NCBI GenBank assembly: GCA_003344405.1
Contig: NOWV01000008.1
Location: 682,001 to 746,000, forward strand
Source of the DNA: Trichoplax sp. H2
Lineage: Eukaryota; Placozoa; Uniplacotomia; Trichoplacea
DNA length: 64,000 nucleotides
Direction: 5' to 3'
Position numbers and translations under genes: made by a program. Of this stretch, positions 12,701 to 25,031 are shown piece after piece (position 1 is the first letter of the stretch; each line of letters starts with the position of its first letter). The notes under the pieces are model-generated. The model saw nothing but the letters and a program-made list of their open reading frames with translations. It was not told the DNA's origin and made no database searches.

Positions 12701-15700
12701 ATCATCTATGTAAGAATATTGAATGTAAAGAAAGTTATTAAGAAACTTACCCGTAGCTGAGATCGATAATTCTGATAAACTACCGCTAGTAAGATGTTAT
12801 TTAGTATGAAATAACATACAATCATGAAACTGATGAAAAATAAAGCGAACCAGTTGTCAAGATCGTACGCAGGCATCCTAAACATAAGTAACATATATTA
12901 GAAAATAGGAATACTTTTCTTGATCGATAGTAACGATTATGTCTTCTCCAAATTGTATTTCTGAACGCCTGTCAGATACACTATGATAATGTAATTACAT
13001 GACATCTGGATCATTTGCTGTTGTTAATAGGACATATAATCGCCAGAAGCTATCATCAAGCCTGGTAAAGTAAGGAGTGCCATTTGGATTGTAAAGATTT
13101 CTGTTGATATGCAAGTTTGAAGAATTAGACCGTGACTGATATGATCATAGTATATTCAAAGTCAACAAACCTTGATTGGAATAATTTTAGGGCTAGCAAG
13201 GCAAACATTGCAATACAAAGTAATAATAATAAAATAACGCTAGCTGATTTTGGTATAGTGCGTCGGATATTGCGTAAGCCGCGACGAATCTAAAAATGAT
13301 TAACAATTCTTGCTTATAATAATTATAGTAGAGTTGTTATAACATGGCATAGCTGAAGGATCAAGAACAAACCTGACGGTTTTCTGCGAAATTAACGATA
13401 AACATTGGACGAAGGATTCGCGATACTCGTAGCGCATGTTGCTGATTTCCACTGGCAGTCATGGCAATATAGACAATCATGTCGATTACAGTAACCTTAT
13501 AGGCATAGTTATATGAAAGAAGGGTGAATGAAGAGTGATTTATGAATTCTTGGAAAGACTAACTTTATAATTAGGCTTCAACTACAATAGTTAGGGTAGG
13601 TTATACTTTCAATTAGTGCAAAACTGTCTTAATGGCAATGTATTCTGTTGATCAAGTAAATCGTATCATTACCAAGAGAGTGGCTATAATGAGTATACTC
13701 TTGGAATCCTTCCAAAATTTTTCTGCGCTAGGCACGAATTGACGATTATGCAATAGTCTTAACAAAAAGAATACCAAGCAATATAGTTCCATCACCATTG
13801 TCGCCTGTGGTAAAATAAAATACCTTAATCGATATGCTATCACTTAATTTACATGATAATTACCCTACTACTAGGAATAGCACCTAATAATGCAATCTCA
13901 TAATAAGAGATGATGATATCCTGTAGCATAACTGATTGTGGCAACATGATACAGCTTGCCTAATTAGCAAGATTCTTTAAAAACTTTTAGTATTATATAG
14001 TATCGATCAGTGTCCTGTATTTAACGAAAAACTTTGCCATTTAAAATTCTGACAAAATAACTATCTAGCATTCATCAATGTTGTATGCAAATTAATTTAC
14101 GTATACGGTATTTTTTGACTGAAATTTTTTAGTACTCGTATCCAAATACTGTACAAGTCCATCAGAAATGCGACATATCGTATCGTAAAATATAATAAGC
14201 GTAAAATAATCGATTAAACAAATCATTCGCTAAACTGTTTACTTTACAATCATATAACTTTGAAGTAACGATAGCCTGTACACTGGCATAATCAAGTAAT
14301 TACTATTCTTAATATCATCAGGCACGATAACCCTTACGTAATAAACGATCTATAATACGTAGCAGTATCGTCCTAATTAGTAATAGATTTAGTTGCGAAT
14401 TTCATTTTAAGCAATACATCCATTAGCTATCATAATAATGGCAGTAAGAGTTATCATTATAAATGACTTGTTATAATTTAATCTTACCCAGACAGGAAGC
14501 TCAAGACCAGGTACGGCGGGTCTTTCAAACAGTGCCAATGCAAAGTTGAGTGTAATGGTAAGATATAGCAAAAATCTCATAAGTGGATGAAAATACAATT
14601 GATATTGCCTAGAAAGATGAAAATGTTTGCGGTTACGGCTAAAAAAGATGTAAGAATAGAGCCCACTATCCTATTTCATTCATGACAATGATGTTAGTGT
14701 AAAGTGTAGAACAATAATATGAATTTGTTTATAAAACCAAAGATGTCGGCTGATACCGCTGATTGCATCGAATGAATTGTAGTTCTCTTTGAAGTGGAGT
14801 ATTTTATGATAACCGATGGCCGATACATGAAACCGCTTAAACAGTTGTAAAAGCTAGGAAAAGATGACAGTATATGGCTATTCTGTCATTTTCATGTACA
14901 GTAGTCATAGGTTGTAGTGATAGTATCGAGATGGATAGAAAAAGTCTAGATGATTGACCGTTTTAAAATTATATATTGCATCCAAGCGAAGAATCCTAGT
15001 AAACATAAGGGATTGTAGAATAATGAAAATGTTCCTAATTTCTCTAGTGATCAAGACTCGATAGTTAAATGGCCTACTGTATTTTAAGAATAGAGGAATA
15101 ATCGATTATACTGCATTCATGAATTCTAAATGAAAGTAATATTTATGGATAAGCTTCCAATCCTTTAGACAGCAAGGATTAAATGGATTGATATTTGAGT
15201 ACCTCATTATCAGCAGTAAAGTAACCAACGTCGTTTCTGGTAAGATAGTTAAAAGTAGTGTTATGTATGCAAGAATACAGTAATCTGTTGTACAGCACCT
15301 TAACGTGTTAAATGCAGTAAATCCTAAATAAAAGAGACTTTCAGTAAGCTTACTAGGAGGAGTGTATCAAAGTTCCTCGTGCTAACGTTAACGACTAAGA
15401 GTGGAAACATAACGAGTAGCACCTGGTTATGTAATGATCCAGTTTTCCACTGGACCGCTCTATATAATGTTCGTAAACAATCATCAAGTTGACTATTAAA
15501 GTTTGAAGGTGTAAAACTAACTCGATCGACCGTGTGATTATGTTAATCGGTTCGACATCTACTCTTTAGTTTAGTTAAGTTAGCCGAAGTTCTGTATCCA
15601 TCATAGAAAATGGGCGGACTGCAGTGATCACTTTAATATCGGATTCGTGGGTTTTCAATTAATAGTTCCTACCAACTAAAAGGAATTCTACTTTAGATCA

Positions 15701-17741
15701 AGGGTGATCACCGTAGCGTGGTAACATGTAGAAATGGATCAATGACTGTGGAACAGAAATTCTCTTTGCTCCATCACTAGCGTCAAGGCGTTCAGTATTT
15801 GATATTCTTAAATAAAGTTAAAATGTATTTCAGCAATTCTCTTCCTCCATCACTAGTGTCAAGGCGTTCAGTATTTGATGTTCTTAACTAAAGTTAAAAT
15901 GTATTTCAGAAAAATCTCTTCCTCCATCGCTAGTGTCAAGGCATTCAGTATTGGATGTTCTTAAATAAAGTTAAAATGTACTGTATTTCAGAAATTCTCT
16001 TCCTCCGTCACTGGTGTCAAGGCGTTCAGTATTGGATGTTCTTAAATAAAGTTGAAATGTATTTCAGAAATTCTCTTCCTCCGTCACTAGTGTCAAGGCG
16101 TTCAGTATAGGATGTTCTTAAATAAAGTTAAAATGTATTTCAGAAATTCTCTTCCTCCGTCACTAGCGTCAAGGCGTTAAGCACCTGATGTTCTTAACTA
16201 AAGTGAACATATTGCACACTGGGCAAGGAGGTGAGGATGGCGAAAGCTACGATCCTCGTAGTTGTGATGTGCGGAATGAAATCATATTAATGATGTAACA
16301 AATGCGCCTTAGTTTAGTAAGAATGAAATTGGGCACCGTGGCATTGACATTAAATTTCCAAGGAACTATAAGGATTAACATTAATCTTCACTAAAATTGT
16401 CCTCATGTAGGTATCGCCAGTAAGAGAATAATGCTACAAAATCATTATGGGTGTCAATAGGGTAGTGATGTAGGAGAAGGGGGAAATTTTTGTCGGAGGA
16501 TTATTGTAAACTTGGTGTAGAAAGTAAGAATACGTGGACACTTTGGCATAGCGTTGATGTGGCAGAAAAAATGGAAATATAACTTTTTCTATAGACTACT
16601 ACTGCTGCACATGGAGGTTATAATAATAATGATAATAATAAGGGGGAAAAAAAATTGGATTCTCATCCTTTATGTTGTCGTTATTACTTGAGAGCTTGCA
16701 TCTTTTTCATTACAGCGCCTTTTCTGCCACGGCGAGCATCTTCGACCATGATTGCAGCGTATAAGAGATCCTTTAAGAACGATAGAAACGATGACACGGT
16801 CAAGTTATTTTTAAAGTCAATATTCCATCAATTTATCGTCAGTAGAAGATGATATTTATTTTTATAACGAATGAATGGAGTAAAAGTTTTATTTAACTGT
16901 ACAGTACATCAATCGTTATCGTACGATATTGCTACATGTAAAGACTAATGTAGTCGATTGCGAATTTGTATTTCACTTGAACAGATGATCCAAAGTGAGC
17001 GGATACAGTAGGAAAGAGAGTGTAACAAAAATTTCTTCCCCACTGTTAAGGGTACATCATTTCTATCATTTGCAAGGAGAAAGAGAGATAAATGATCGAT
17101 TGGTCAGTTATCCTTGCTGTATGACGATAAATGATATCGATATTACTAGTGACGGTCAATGACGGTAGTTGGGATCGTCTACAGTATCTTTCTCGCCCAT
17201 TGCAAGAAGGCTAAAAAAGGGCGCTCTGAATTAGTGTTGGGTTGAAATAACAACACTCTCCTGGTAAGGTATCTTCTAGGATGTGCTATGACTATTTATG
17301 CTGACAATGTGTCATCATCATGTATACCGTGTCGTTGATATAGTTTTCCTCGTTTCCGTTTTGATTGATATTAGCTTGCGAACTATCCTCGTTATGATTA
17401 CTTTCAGGCTTGGCTGCAGACTCTTTTGCATCATGGTGATGATCGTCACCAGTCGGTGGATGGATCGATTGATCCTGTTGATTGGCGTTTTGTAGTGTTT
17501 GATTGTTGGCTGTTTTCTCCTCTTTTTCTTCCATCTTGAGATGTTCAAGATTGGTTTGGCTTGATAATTTTGTAATATCATCATTCTCCTGTTGGCTGCC
17601 ATTATCATTCTCCTGCTGGCTGCCATCATTCTCATTCTCCTGTTGGCTGCCATTATTCTCATTCTTCTGCTGGCTGCCATCATCATCACTCATTGCAATT
17701 TGGAATAAATCCACCTGCGATGAATTCTCAGCTGTATCCAT
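9797..17741 (-). CDS. Two-pore channel (TPC family), 18 exons, 899 aa
   Basis: Exons in transcript order: 17741-17328, 16770-16688, 14608-14488, 13804-13673, 13495-13373, 13289-13171, 13100-12999, 12877-12751, 12588-12369, 12166-12022, 11920-11756, 11615-11551, 11420-11339, 11219-11150, 10903-10672, 10564-10474, 10339-10226, 10091-9797. They total 2700 nt with every phase consistent. Endolysosomal/plasma-membrane cation channel with two 6-TM domains. Domain I: S1 with FERPAVPG, S2 (exon 4), S3-S4 ending ILRPMFIV, S4-S5 RRGLRNIRR, pore LLTTANDPDVMMPAY near residues 355-367, S6 NNILLAVVYQNYR. A linker follows with an EF-like LDKDDKGYI near 472-480. Domain II: S4 VLRVLRIIKLI with R-x-x-R-x-x-K, pore TIVNQWHV near 728-735, S6 VNIFVAFVIDAF. 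The N-terminus (1-138) is acidic, Gln/Asn-rich and repetitive. Subtype (TPC1/2/3) is not resolved. Human TPC1 is 816 aa. Confidence 0.93.
10565..10671 (-). other. Probable U12-type (minor spliceosome) AT-AA intron in the channel gene
   Basis: The 107-bp intron between the domain II pore exon and the S6 exon has no usable GT donor. Read on the minus strand, it starts ATATCCTTT, the canonical AT-type U12 5' splice site. It contains TTCCTTAAT (10582-10574) about 10 nt before its end, where a U12 branch point belongs. Joining after CATG and resuming at TTCTGACATCC gives WHVLTSGFVLV, in frame and matching the family length here, which places the intron end at CATAA. An AC end four bases into that exon would shift the frame. 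Confidence 0.7.
14609..16687 (-). other. Intron 2 of the two-pore channel gene (2079 bp), carrying a minisatellite
   Basis: Large intron between the exon encoding AAIMVEDARRGRKG and the S1 exon; donor AA/GTAATAAC, acceptor TTTCTAG. I see no coding sequence; an AAT-type microsatellite lies at 16622-16641, just inside the donor, and the tandem repeat at 15758-16205 is listed separately. Confidence 0.7.
15758..16205. repeat. Minisatellite, ~76-bp unit, about 6 copies
   Basis: Successive units begin CTTCCTCC(A/G)TC near 15841, 15918, 15999, 16075 and 16151, preceded by a first diverged copy near 15764. Each carries TAGTGTCAAGGCGTTCAGTAT and then TTAAATAAAGTTAAAATGT. Copies differ by a few substitutions and a 4-5 bp insertion in one unit. 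Lies within intron 2 of the two-pore channel gene. Confidence 0.9.
17575..17700 (-). repeat. Coding minisatellite in exon 1 of the two-pore channel
   Basis: About four imperfect copies of a 24-30 bp unit (plus-strand core CATTCTCCTGTTGGCTGCCA) encode GSQQKNEN, GSQQENEN, GSQQENDN and GSQQENDD. The frame stays open, so copy-number change would alter the length of the cytosolic N-terminus in whole repeat steps. Confidence 0.85.
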
Positions 17742-18590
17742 TTCGTCTACAACAACTTCTTGTCATGCAAAAGTAACAACAACGAGTGATGTTTCCTTGC
17801 TTTAATTAATTGACTCGGTTCATTAAGGTTAATTAAGTTGATCAATGCGGTGGGATGGGATCATGTGGTACCGGTTCTACAGTACTGTACTGTACAGGAT
17901 AAATAACATTTGTGTACAGTACAGTACTGTAGTCGGGCCCGCAAGGCGCGGCTATTGGGGTGGTGCCGCCAGGCGTGATGCTACACCGATCCATACGATT
18001 ACTATCAAAGCTTGCACACCATAACATGGTATTATTTCTACCCTACCATGGATGCTATGCTCTTCATCATTCCTCTTGACTCAGGATTGCTGTAGTGGGT
18101 GTTATTGCTGATGCTGATAAAACGGAATTTTACACAGTTTGCAACGCCTTCCAACTTGATTTAATGTAAAGCATGATTCTCCGAGAAAAAGGAATGCTTT
18201 TAAGCTATTAATGGGAAGCTAGTCCACGGCATAGAAATGAATGCAAAAAGCCGGTGGGGGGGGGGATGCTCGTCTGCTCTAGCGCTTACTGTATACTGTA
18301 TGATGTAGTCGTTGAAAGCCTATAGAGTTGATGGACCATCACTTGCAGTGGTCTTGCCGTCTATTCGTGACAGACGGAGAGAGAGAGAGAGAGAGTGCAA
18401 CAATAGAGGTTTTCCCTTCAATAGGTGCTCCACTGCTGATTGGCTTCAGTCACAATAGTGCTAACGTCGTGTCTCCACGACGTCAGCAGCGCTATCGACG
18501 GTACATCGGTACTTACCCTAGGGGGTGGGTTCCATTGATTTCTCAGACTTCATACTGGAGTAATCGATTGTAGTGGATATGTCGACAGCC
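17742..18590. other. 5' flank of the two-pore channel gene; GTAC-palindrome cluster and simple repeats
   Basis: About 140 bp upstream of the channel ATG, 17877-17932 holds a cluster of AGTACTGTACTGTACAGG and GTACAGTACAGTACTGTAG words, the likely promoter-proximal region. Farther out are a G-run near 18252-18264, a (GA)n run near 18378-18395 and a C-run near 18591-18602. No coding sequence recognised. Confidence 0.5.
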
Positions 18591-18639
18591 CCCCCCCCCC
18601 TATCGACCGTACATCCGGGTTGAGGGTAATTGGTTATTT

Positions 18640-20080
18640 TCGTTTTACAGACTTGGTGCTACTAGAGTACTGGATTAGGTGGGTTAATAGTTAATAGCTC
18701 AGCCCGGGGTAATGGCCTATTTTCCTTGACAGATTTGGTGTAACTACAGTGTACACTGTAGAGTACTGGATTAGGTGGGTTAACAGCCCAGCCCGGGGTA
18801 ATCGCTTACTGTATTTTCCTTTCACAGATTAGGTACATCAACATCCCAGCCCGGGGTTAAGGGTTATTTTCGTTTTACAGACTTGGTCCTACTAGAGTAC
18901 TGAATTAGGTGCGTCAACAGCCCAGCCCGGGGTATTCGGTTATTTTCATTTCACAGCAGACTTGGTGCAAGTGCAGTAGAGCACAGGTTAGGTGCGCCAA
19001 TTGCAGGGTAGTCGGTTATTTTCATTTCACAGCAGACTTGGTGCAAGTGCAGTAGAGCACAGGTTAGGTGCGCCAATTGCAGGGTAGTCGGTTATTTTCA
19101 TTTCACAGCAGACTTGGTGCAAGTGCAGTAGAGCACAGGTTAGGTGCGCCAATTGCAGGGTAGTCGGTTATTTTCATTTCACAGACTTGGTGCAAGTGCA
19201 GTAGAGTACTGGTTAGGTGCGTCAACTGCCCAGCCCAGGGTAGTCGGTTATTTTCATTTCACAGACTTGGTGCAACTGCAGTAGAGTACTGGTTAGGTGC
19301 GTCAACTGCATAATCGGTTCTTTTCGTTTCACATACTGTACTGTACACTGAGTGTACAGTGTACAGTACTTGGTGTAAGTACAGTACTGTCGAGTGCTGG
19401 ATTAGGTGCGTCAACAGCTCCGCCAGCGGTAAAGGGTTATTTTCGTTTCACAGACTTGGTGCAACTAGGGGATTAGGAGCGTCTACAGCCCAGCCCGGGG
19501 TAATCGGTTCTTTTCGTTTCACAAAGTTGGTGCTACTAGAGTACTTTAAATCAATTTTGGTTCTGTTAGGTCGTTTATTCATATCAATTATGGCCATACT
19601 AATATTTACTTAATCTTCATCTACCAGCACATACNNNNNNNNNNNNNNNNNNNNACTGGTTAGGTGCGTCAACTGCCCAGCCCAGGGTAGTCGGTTAAAT
19701 TTTCATTTTACAGACTTGGTGCAACTGCCCAGCCCGAACCGAACCTTCGACAGGTGTAGGTGCAACTGCCCAGCCCGGGGTAGTCGGTTATTTTCATTTC
19801 ACAGATTTGGTGCAACTACAGTAGAGTACTGGTTAGGTGCGTCAACTGTCACAGCCCAGCCCGGGGTAATCGGTTATTTTCGTTTCACATACTCTACAGT
19901 GTACAGTACTGTAGACTGTAGAGTGCCGGATTAGGTGCGTCAACAGCCCCGCCAGCGGTAATGGGTTATTTTCGTTTCATAGACTTGGTGCAACTACAGT
20001 AGGGGATTAGGAGCGTCTACAGCCCAGCCCGGGGTAATCGGTTCTTTTCGTTTCACAAACTTGGTGCTACTGGAGCACTT
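18640..20080. repeat. Minisatellite array, ~73-80-bp units, about 17 copies
   Basis: Each unit contains variants of GGTTATTTTCGTTTCACAGA, CTTGGTGCAACT, (T)AGAGTACTGG, TTAGGTGCGTCAAC and AGCCCAGCCCGGGGTAATC. Three copies starting at 18961, 19037 and 19113 are identical over 76 bp, so they duplicated recently; the others are diverged. Degenerate single units appear as far as about 20950. GTACAGTAC palindromes have expanded inside two units (19330-19390 and 19889-19915). The array is more GC-rich than its surroundings. Confidence 0.9.
19635..19654. other. Assembly gap (20 N)
   Basis: A run of 20 N inside the minisatellite. The 20-base length looks like a placeholder, not a measured size. Sequence on both sides is near-duplicate (see findings). 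Confidence 0.98.
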
Positions 20081-20169
20081 TAAATCAATTTTGGTTCTGT
20101 TAGGTCGTTTATTCATATCAATTATGGCCATACTAATATTTACTTAATCTTCATCTACCAGCACATACC

Positions 20170-23100
20170 ATATGAAGCCATTTGAATTGCAATAAAGCAA
20201 GTCCATTTTTGACATCGCAATTCTAAAACGAAAGGTAAACATGCTGTACTAGATTAGGTGCGTTAACAGCCCAGCCCGGTATGACGACGTGACTTGTAAA
20301 AGGGTTGCAGCGACTGATAGTTTGTAGTCGAAACTTGAAAGAAATACAACGATTCAATACTGCGGTATAAGGCAATTAAAATAGCAAGAGTCAATGGCTC
20401 GAGGTCGTACTAATCTATCTGCATGCAATTGGAGCCCAATCCAAAGTTCACTTTTCAAAATTGAAAGACATCATTTAAGGCAACGCTCTAGCTGAACATC
20501 TTTCAAGCATTTTCCAGGGCTCGCTGCGCCTCTGTATAAGAGTAGTCTATCGGATAATGGGTTATTTTCGTTCACAGAAATTCATATCAGTGCCCTTTAA
20601 AAGTCAAGCCGAAACACCACTTGAGCGAGTGATTCGCCTTTCAAAATTTCTGTCGTGATACTTTATTGGGATAGCGATTGCACTCATGTCGGCTTGCAAA
20701 ATGAACCATTTGATTGCTTCTACAGTGCTACATTCTACAATGAGATATATCAACTGACAGCCCAGCCCAATCAACCATAGGTTCGCTACAGGGTAATTGG
20801 TTATTTTCCTTTCGTAGACATCATACTGGAGTAGTGGATTACTGTAGATATGTTCAACAGCCTTACCGACGCGATACAGGGAGGGGATGAATTATTTTCC
20901 TTTTGACAGACTTTAAGCTGGACTACTGGATTTGAGAATAATTCTCTACGATCGATTACTTTTCCACACGTGCAATACGCATCTCCAAATCAATTCTACG
21001 CTTATAATATGGAGGGTAGTGTTTCGGCCGGCATTGCACGCATACGTGTATACCAAGAATAACGGAAGATAGTAAGCAGTAATCGACCAAAGGCCGATCA
21101 TTGATCAAGTGTTTGAGCAACGATAACCATTATATACGACACGAAATTTACCTAACTAGTTGGACACTTACTGTACAGTGTACAGACCGTATATTATTAT
21201 TAAATCATACCGTCATAAGTGACGAATATTCTAAAACTACAGTAGTTGGATAATCGTTGTTTCTCAATTCAGAGGTATGCAAGCACGCACTTGCAGTCTT
21301 CAACTCCGTTCAGTTAATAGCACACCCAAACTGTATATAAAGTACTTGTGTGGCATTGCATTTGCCGCAACCCTCTAAATGATCCGGCTTATACTATGAC
21401 TGCCATCCACTCAGGTATGCGGTAAGCTGGTAACTGTAAACGCCGACCTAATCTGAATTATCAACTCCCTTCGGTCGAATAATGATCTATTCTACATATG
21501 GTTACATTAAGAAGGAAGGTAGTTATTGAACCGACATTGTACGCACATACCAACAATAAAATGAAATGAATGAATTATCCATCGGATTAATGTCGCATGT
21601 TATCCCCACATTCATGTCAGCATGTGCATTCTAAAGAGACTTTAATTATTCAATTCTAGCAACTTTGTAAAATCAAGTTGTGCGATTTGTACAGTACTAA
21701 GTCTACTATGTGCTGCATAGTAACAAAAATTCCTCAACTACACTACGCTTGCCAGAGAATGATCAAGATAGGATTCAATTGGGAAAGAAAGATATACCAT
21801 GTTCTACGCGTATCAGTACATCGATGCCAATGGCTAATTGATTGGCTCTGCTGTGAGATCCATAGTTCTCGTTATTGCCTACGTTGTATTCTGCTTCAGC
21901 ATATACTGCAATGATAAAATTACTTAAGAATACATACGCTCGTATTGAGTTTAGCGGCATGTAGAACAGCTTACACATGAAGGTGTCTCAAGCAGGCAAT
22001 GTGTATATTGGTGCATTCTAATTTCTGACATCAAATCTGATCTGAAAAATTCTCTACAATTGGAAAAACCCTTCGTTCAAAGGCACTTTCGATGAGAGTA
22101 GGTGAAATGTTACAATGATCAGCGACGACTCCAAATACAATTTTTCTATGAGCTTTCCAAAAGTTTGCCAAGGAAGACAAGAATTGTTTTGGAGTCGTCC
22201 CGGCTAGGATTACTAAATTCAGTGTTATTAGCAGCACTAGATATTGCACACTAGGGTCTCTACTCTACACTGTTTAGCTCAGACAAACTTCGCTTAAAGT
22301 ATCATCTATCAGGAGACTTTTGCATAGTTCGGGTAGCTTGTAGCGGTTACTTTGATGATTACCGCATCACTTTTTTGTACTGTACAAAGCTGTATCTTTT
22401 GCATATCAACTTGGAAAGTGTAATGTTCTCGCTTACTCAATAATGACACGACACACGAGTGTAGCTTATAATATTAGACTAGTTTATGAAGAGAGAAGAA
22501 GAGTCAAGGTTGACTTAATAGTCTAATATATCTATAATATATACACAATGTATAGATTAATTATAGAAATGCTTCCAGATGAAGACTTCTGAGTAGATAT
22601 TTTGCTTATACTAACCTTTCTCAGGTCTATATTACAAAGCATGGCGTATTCGTAATGCATGAGCTATTGATATTGCACGGTAATAATTGCTAGACAGTAG
22701 ACATGTTACTCATATGCTATTGTGAGCATATATAGTAACCCTACTTTTGGCCGGTTTTGCCGTAAACTGGATGGGATAGACTATCTGTAATAGAATTGAT
22801 CAAGAATGTTGGTACAACTTGATTTCTTCCTGGATATAAACTAGCACAGTTTACGAAACGTATTGACAGCTCCAACCTTGTTCATCTTACAATAACATCT
22901 GTGTATCGAGAGTGCTATATTTGTTTGCATTATAAACAACGTCCATCATACCAATCAAGGGAATAATGTGCAATATCTACAATCAGGAGTCGATTGTTGA
23001 TTTATTGTCGCTACAATTGTTTAACTTTGGCTTAAGTTAATATGAATAATATTGATCTTACAACTTGTAGTCCAGTTCTGGATACCATTCATACTAATAC

Positions 23101-25031
23101 CACGAGTCAATACTATTTGTTTACGACAACACGACATTGCTAGGATGGTAGTTTAAAAAATTTTGAATTAGCCGCAAACTTTTCCCTAGAATTGGCTTTA
23201 GCAAGCTATTCTATCTAGCCTGTAAAACACTATATAGCAGTTCAAGTTAACGTCCCACGACTAGGAAAGTGATCTGTAGTTGAAGTGGAGATTGATTCGT
23301 ATACTAGATGTTTAGACTAGTAACAAAAACTCTCCCTTCAACGACAGACTGTAACTGGTAAAATATTACTGACTTTTGCTAATCGTGCCAATGAGCTGGC
23401 TACAGGTCGACTAGCTTACTATTTTATGGAAACTGTTGGTAGGCATAGGTGAAATTGCTCCTGCGATAGAATTAATCTCCACTTTTGAAATATACTCGTA
23501 TACAAGTTTAAAGTGATGGATGATGCCGATGCTGTTTCAGCAATTTCTACCAAATGAATGGGATCATCCAATGATGACTTGTAGTCTCGAGTATAGCTTG
23601 CACCTATGGCCTGACATAAATCAAATTAGGCAGTGATTGGATGACTGTCCTAATGGATGGTATCCTGCCTTGATTTAGCTTGTCCTCGTAGAATTAATGT
23701 GATTTGATCAATCGGCTTAAGAATGCTTCTTGCTTTGCAATGATATAATCAGTAGAGTAAGTTAGTATCAAAAGTACTGTTGTCGACGTCCAGTTGAGGA
23801 AATCACGGTTTGTCGTTGAAGATAAATGATGAAGAAGTTAGACGTCTTATGTCAATTTTAACTACAGAATCTTATGATTGAACTCTTTCTCTATCGATTG
23901 ATGTATTATTTGTCCACTTTGCAAAATTGATTGTTTTTTTGGATGTTCAAATTTATCGGCTAAAATATCTTGGGACATGCCGTACACGTGTACCGTATAT
24001 CGTATACCGCAAGATGAGACGAGAGAGTAACAGTCTTGCGACCATCACTAGGAAATAGGCCGTCTACTATGATCATTGGTCTTGTATCTTTTGTAGAGGT
24101 CAGTTTCTCTACTATCAAACTCTGCAGCGTATACTCGAACTTATCTCCTCTACACCATCTCACTGATAGCCTAAAAATGAGCCCGATTGGAGTCTAATTT
24201 GGCTTTAAAACGCCATCCTTCGTTGTCGTTTTGCTAGCTACTGCATTCTTTCCGATAGAGGACGGACTGACAACCGTACGGGAGAAGAGCGGTAAGCAAA
24301 AAGCCTTTGCCGTGGACTACAGTACTTTACACTGTAAACCACAGTGTATGACTGTGGAGTTTGGACTGTCTTGTTACCGCTTCAGACAATGACTGAACTG
24401 TCAGTGGCGCATACTCGTCTCCGCTCTCCATACAATACCATACAGGGACGCGGAGATTGGTCTGGTTGGCTACAAAGTGGACGAACCAGTCTAACCACTG
24501 GCCTACAGATTCTTGGTCAACGGCCATACTGTAAGCTGGCCCATCAAGGTGCTGCAGAAAATAAAAAGTTGGCAGCCAATTCAGTGTTTTTTTTCCCCTT
24601 GGCGACGTCTGCTATATCCTCAAACTGTGCTGTAGCTGTTGGCTATTGGCATGCTAGTGGAGTAGATGTAGTGTTGATTTTTTTCCTCTATCTTACTGTA
24701 TTGCATCCAAGTTAGAAGGTCGATCAAGGTGAAGACGACGTGGAAAAGCAATTTGATCGTATCGAGTTGTCTTCCACTAGGGCTAAAAGTCGACAACGCC
24801 GTATAGTAGAAAGGCAGCAATTTTCCTCACGCTAATTCAATCGTTCTCTTCAATTATCATTGAATCCAAGTTGTTGGTTGGCAAAATTGCAAGCGTTTAC
24901 TTTTCCTATCTTGCTTGATTGAATACTACACCTGTTCGTTGATCGACGATCGGTGTAAATGGTCTTATTGTAGTCCTTCAAAGTGTTGGCATCCAAGAGA
25001 TTGGCTATGGTTTACGTCCAACTGTAACACA
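20170..25031. other. Gene-poor region upstream of MED13; no confident gene
   Basis: Mixed unique sequence with scattered ORFs below 125 codons. A minus-strand ORF at 22249-22031 (72 aa) starts MQYLVLLITLNLVILAG, which resembles a signal peptide, but it has no other support. The GC-richer stretch 24180-24720 has overlapping ORFs on both strands that I cannot assign. An ACAGTACTTTACACTGTAAACC cluster lies at 24318-24340. The 5' UTR and promoter of MED13 probably lie at the right end. Confidence 0.45.
22031..22249 (-). CDS. Speculative small secreted peptide, 72 aa
   Basis: Single ORF with an N-terminal hydrophobic stretch (about residues 3-17) followed by a polar region with one cysteine. It could be a signal-peptide-bearing short protein or chance. 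No splice extension or family similarity recognised. Listed only because of the leader-like N-terminus. Confidence 0.12.
   Translation of the reverse strand: MQYLVLLITLNLVILAGTTPKQFLSSLANFWKAHRKIVFGVVADHCNISPTLIESAFERRVFPIVENFSDQI

Noticed and set aside
17298-17805. Plus-strand ORFs across the two-pore channel exon 1, and a second minus frame at 17318-17689
   Set aside because: These are shadows of a repetitive coding exon; only the frame starting at 17741 splices in phase to the rest of the channel.
24327-24715. Overlapping ORFs of 66 and 123 codons on opposite strands in a GC-richer patch
   Set aside because: No recognisable motif, no splice chain and coding-like frames on both strands; more likely composition than a gene.
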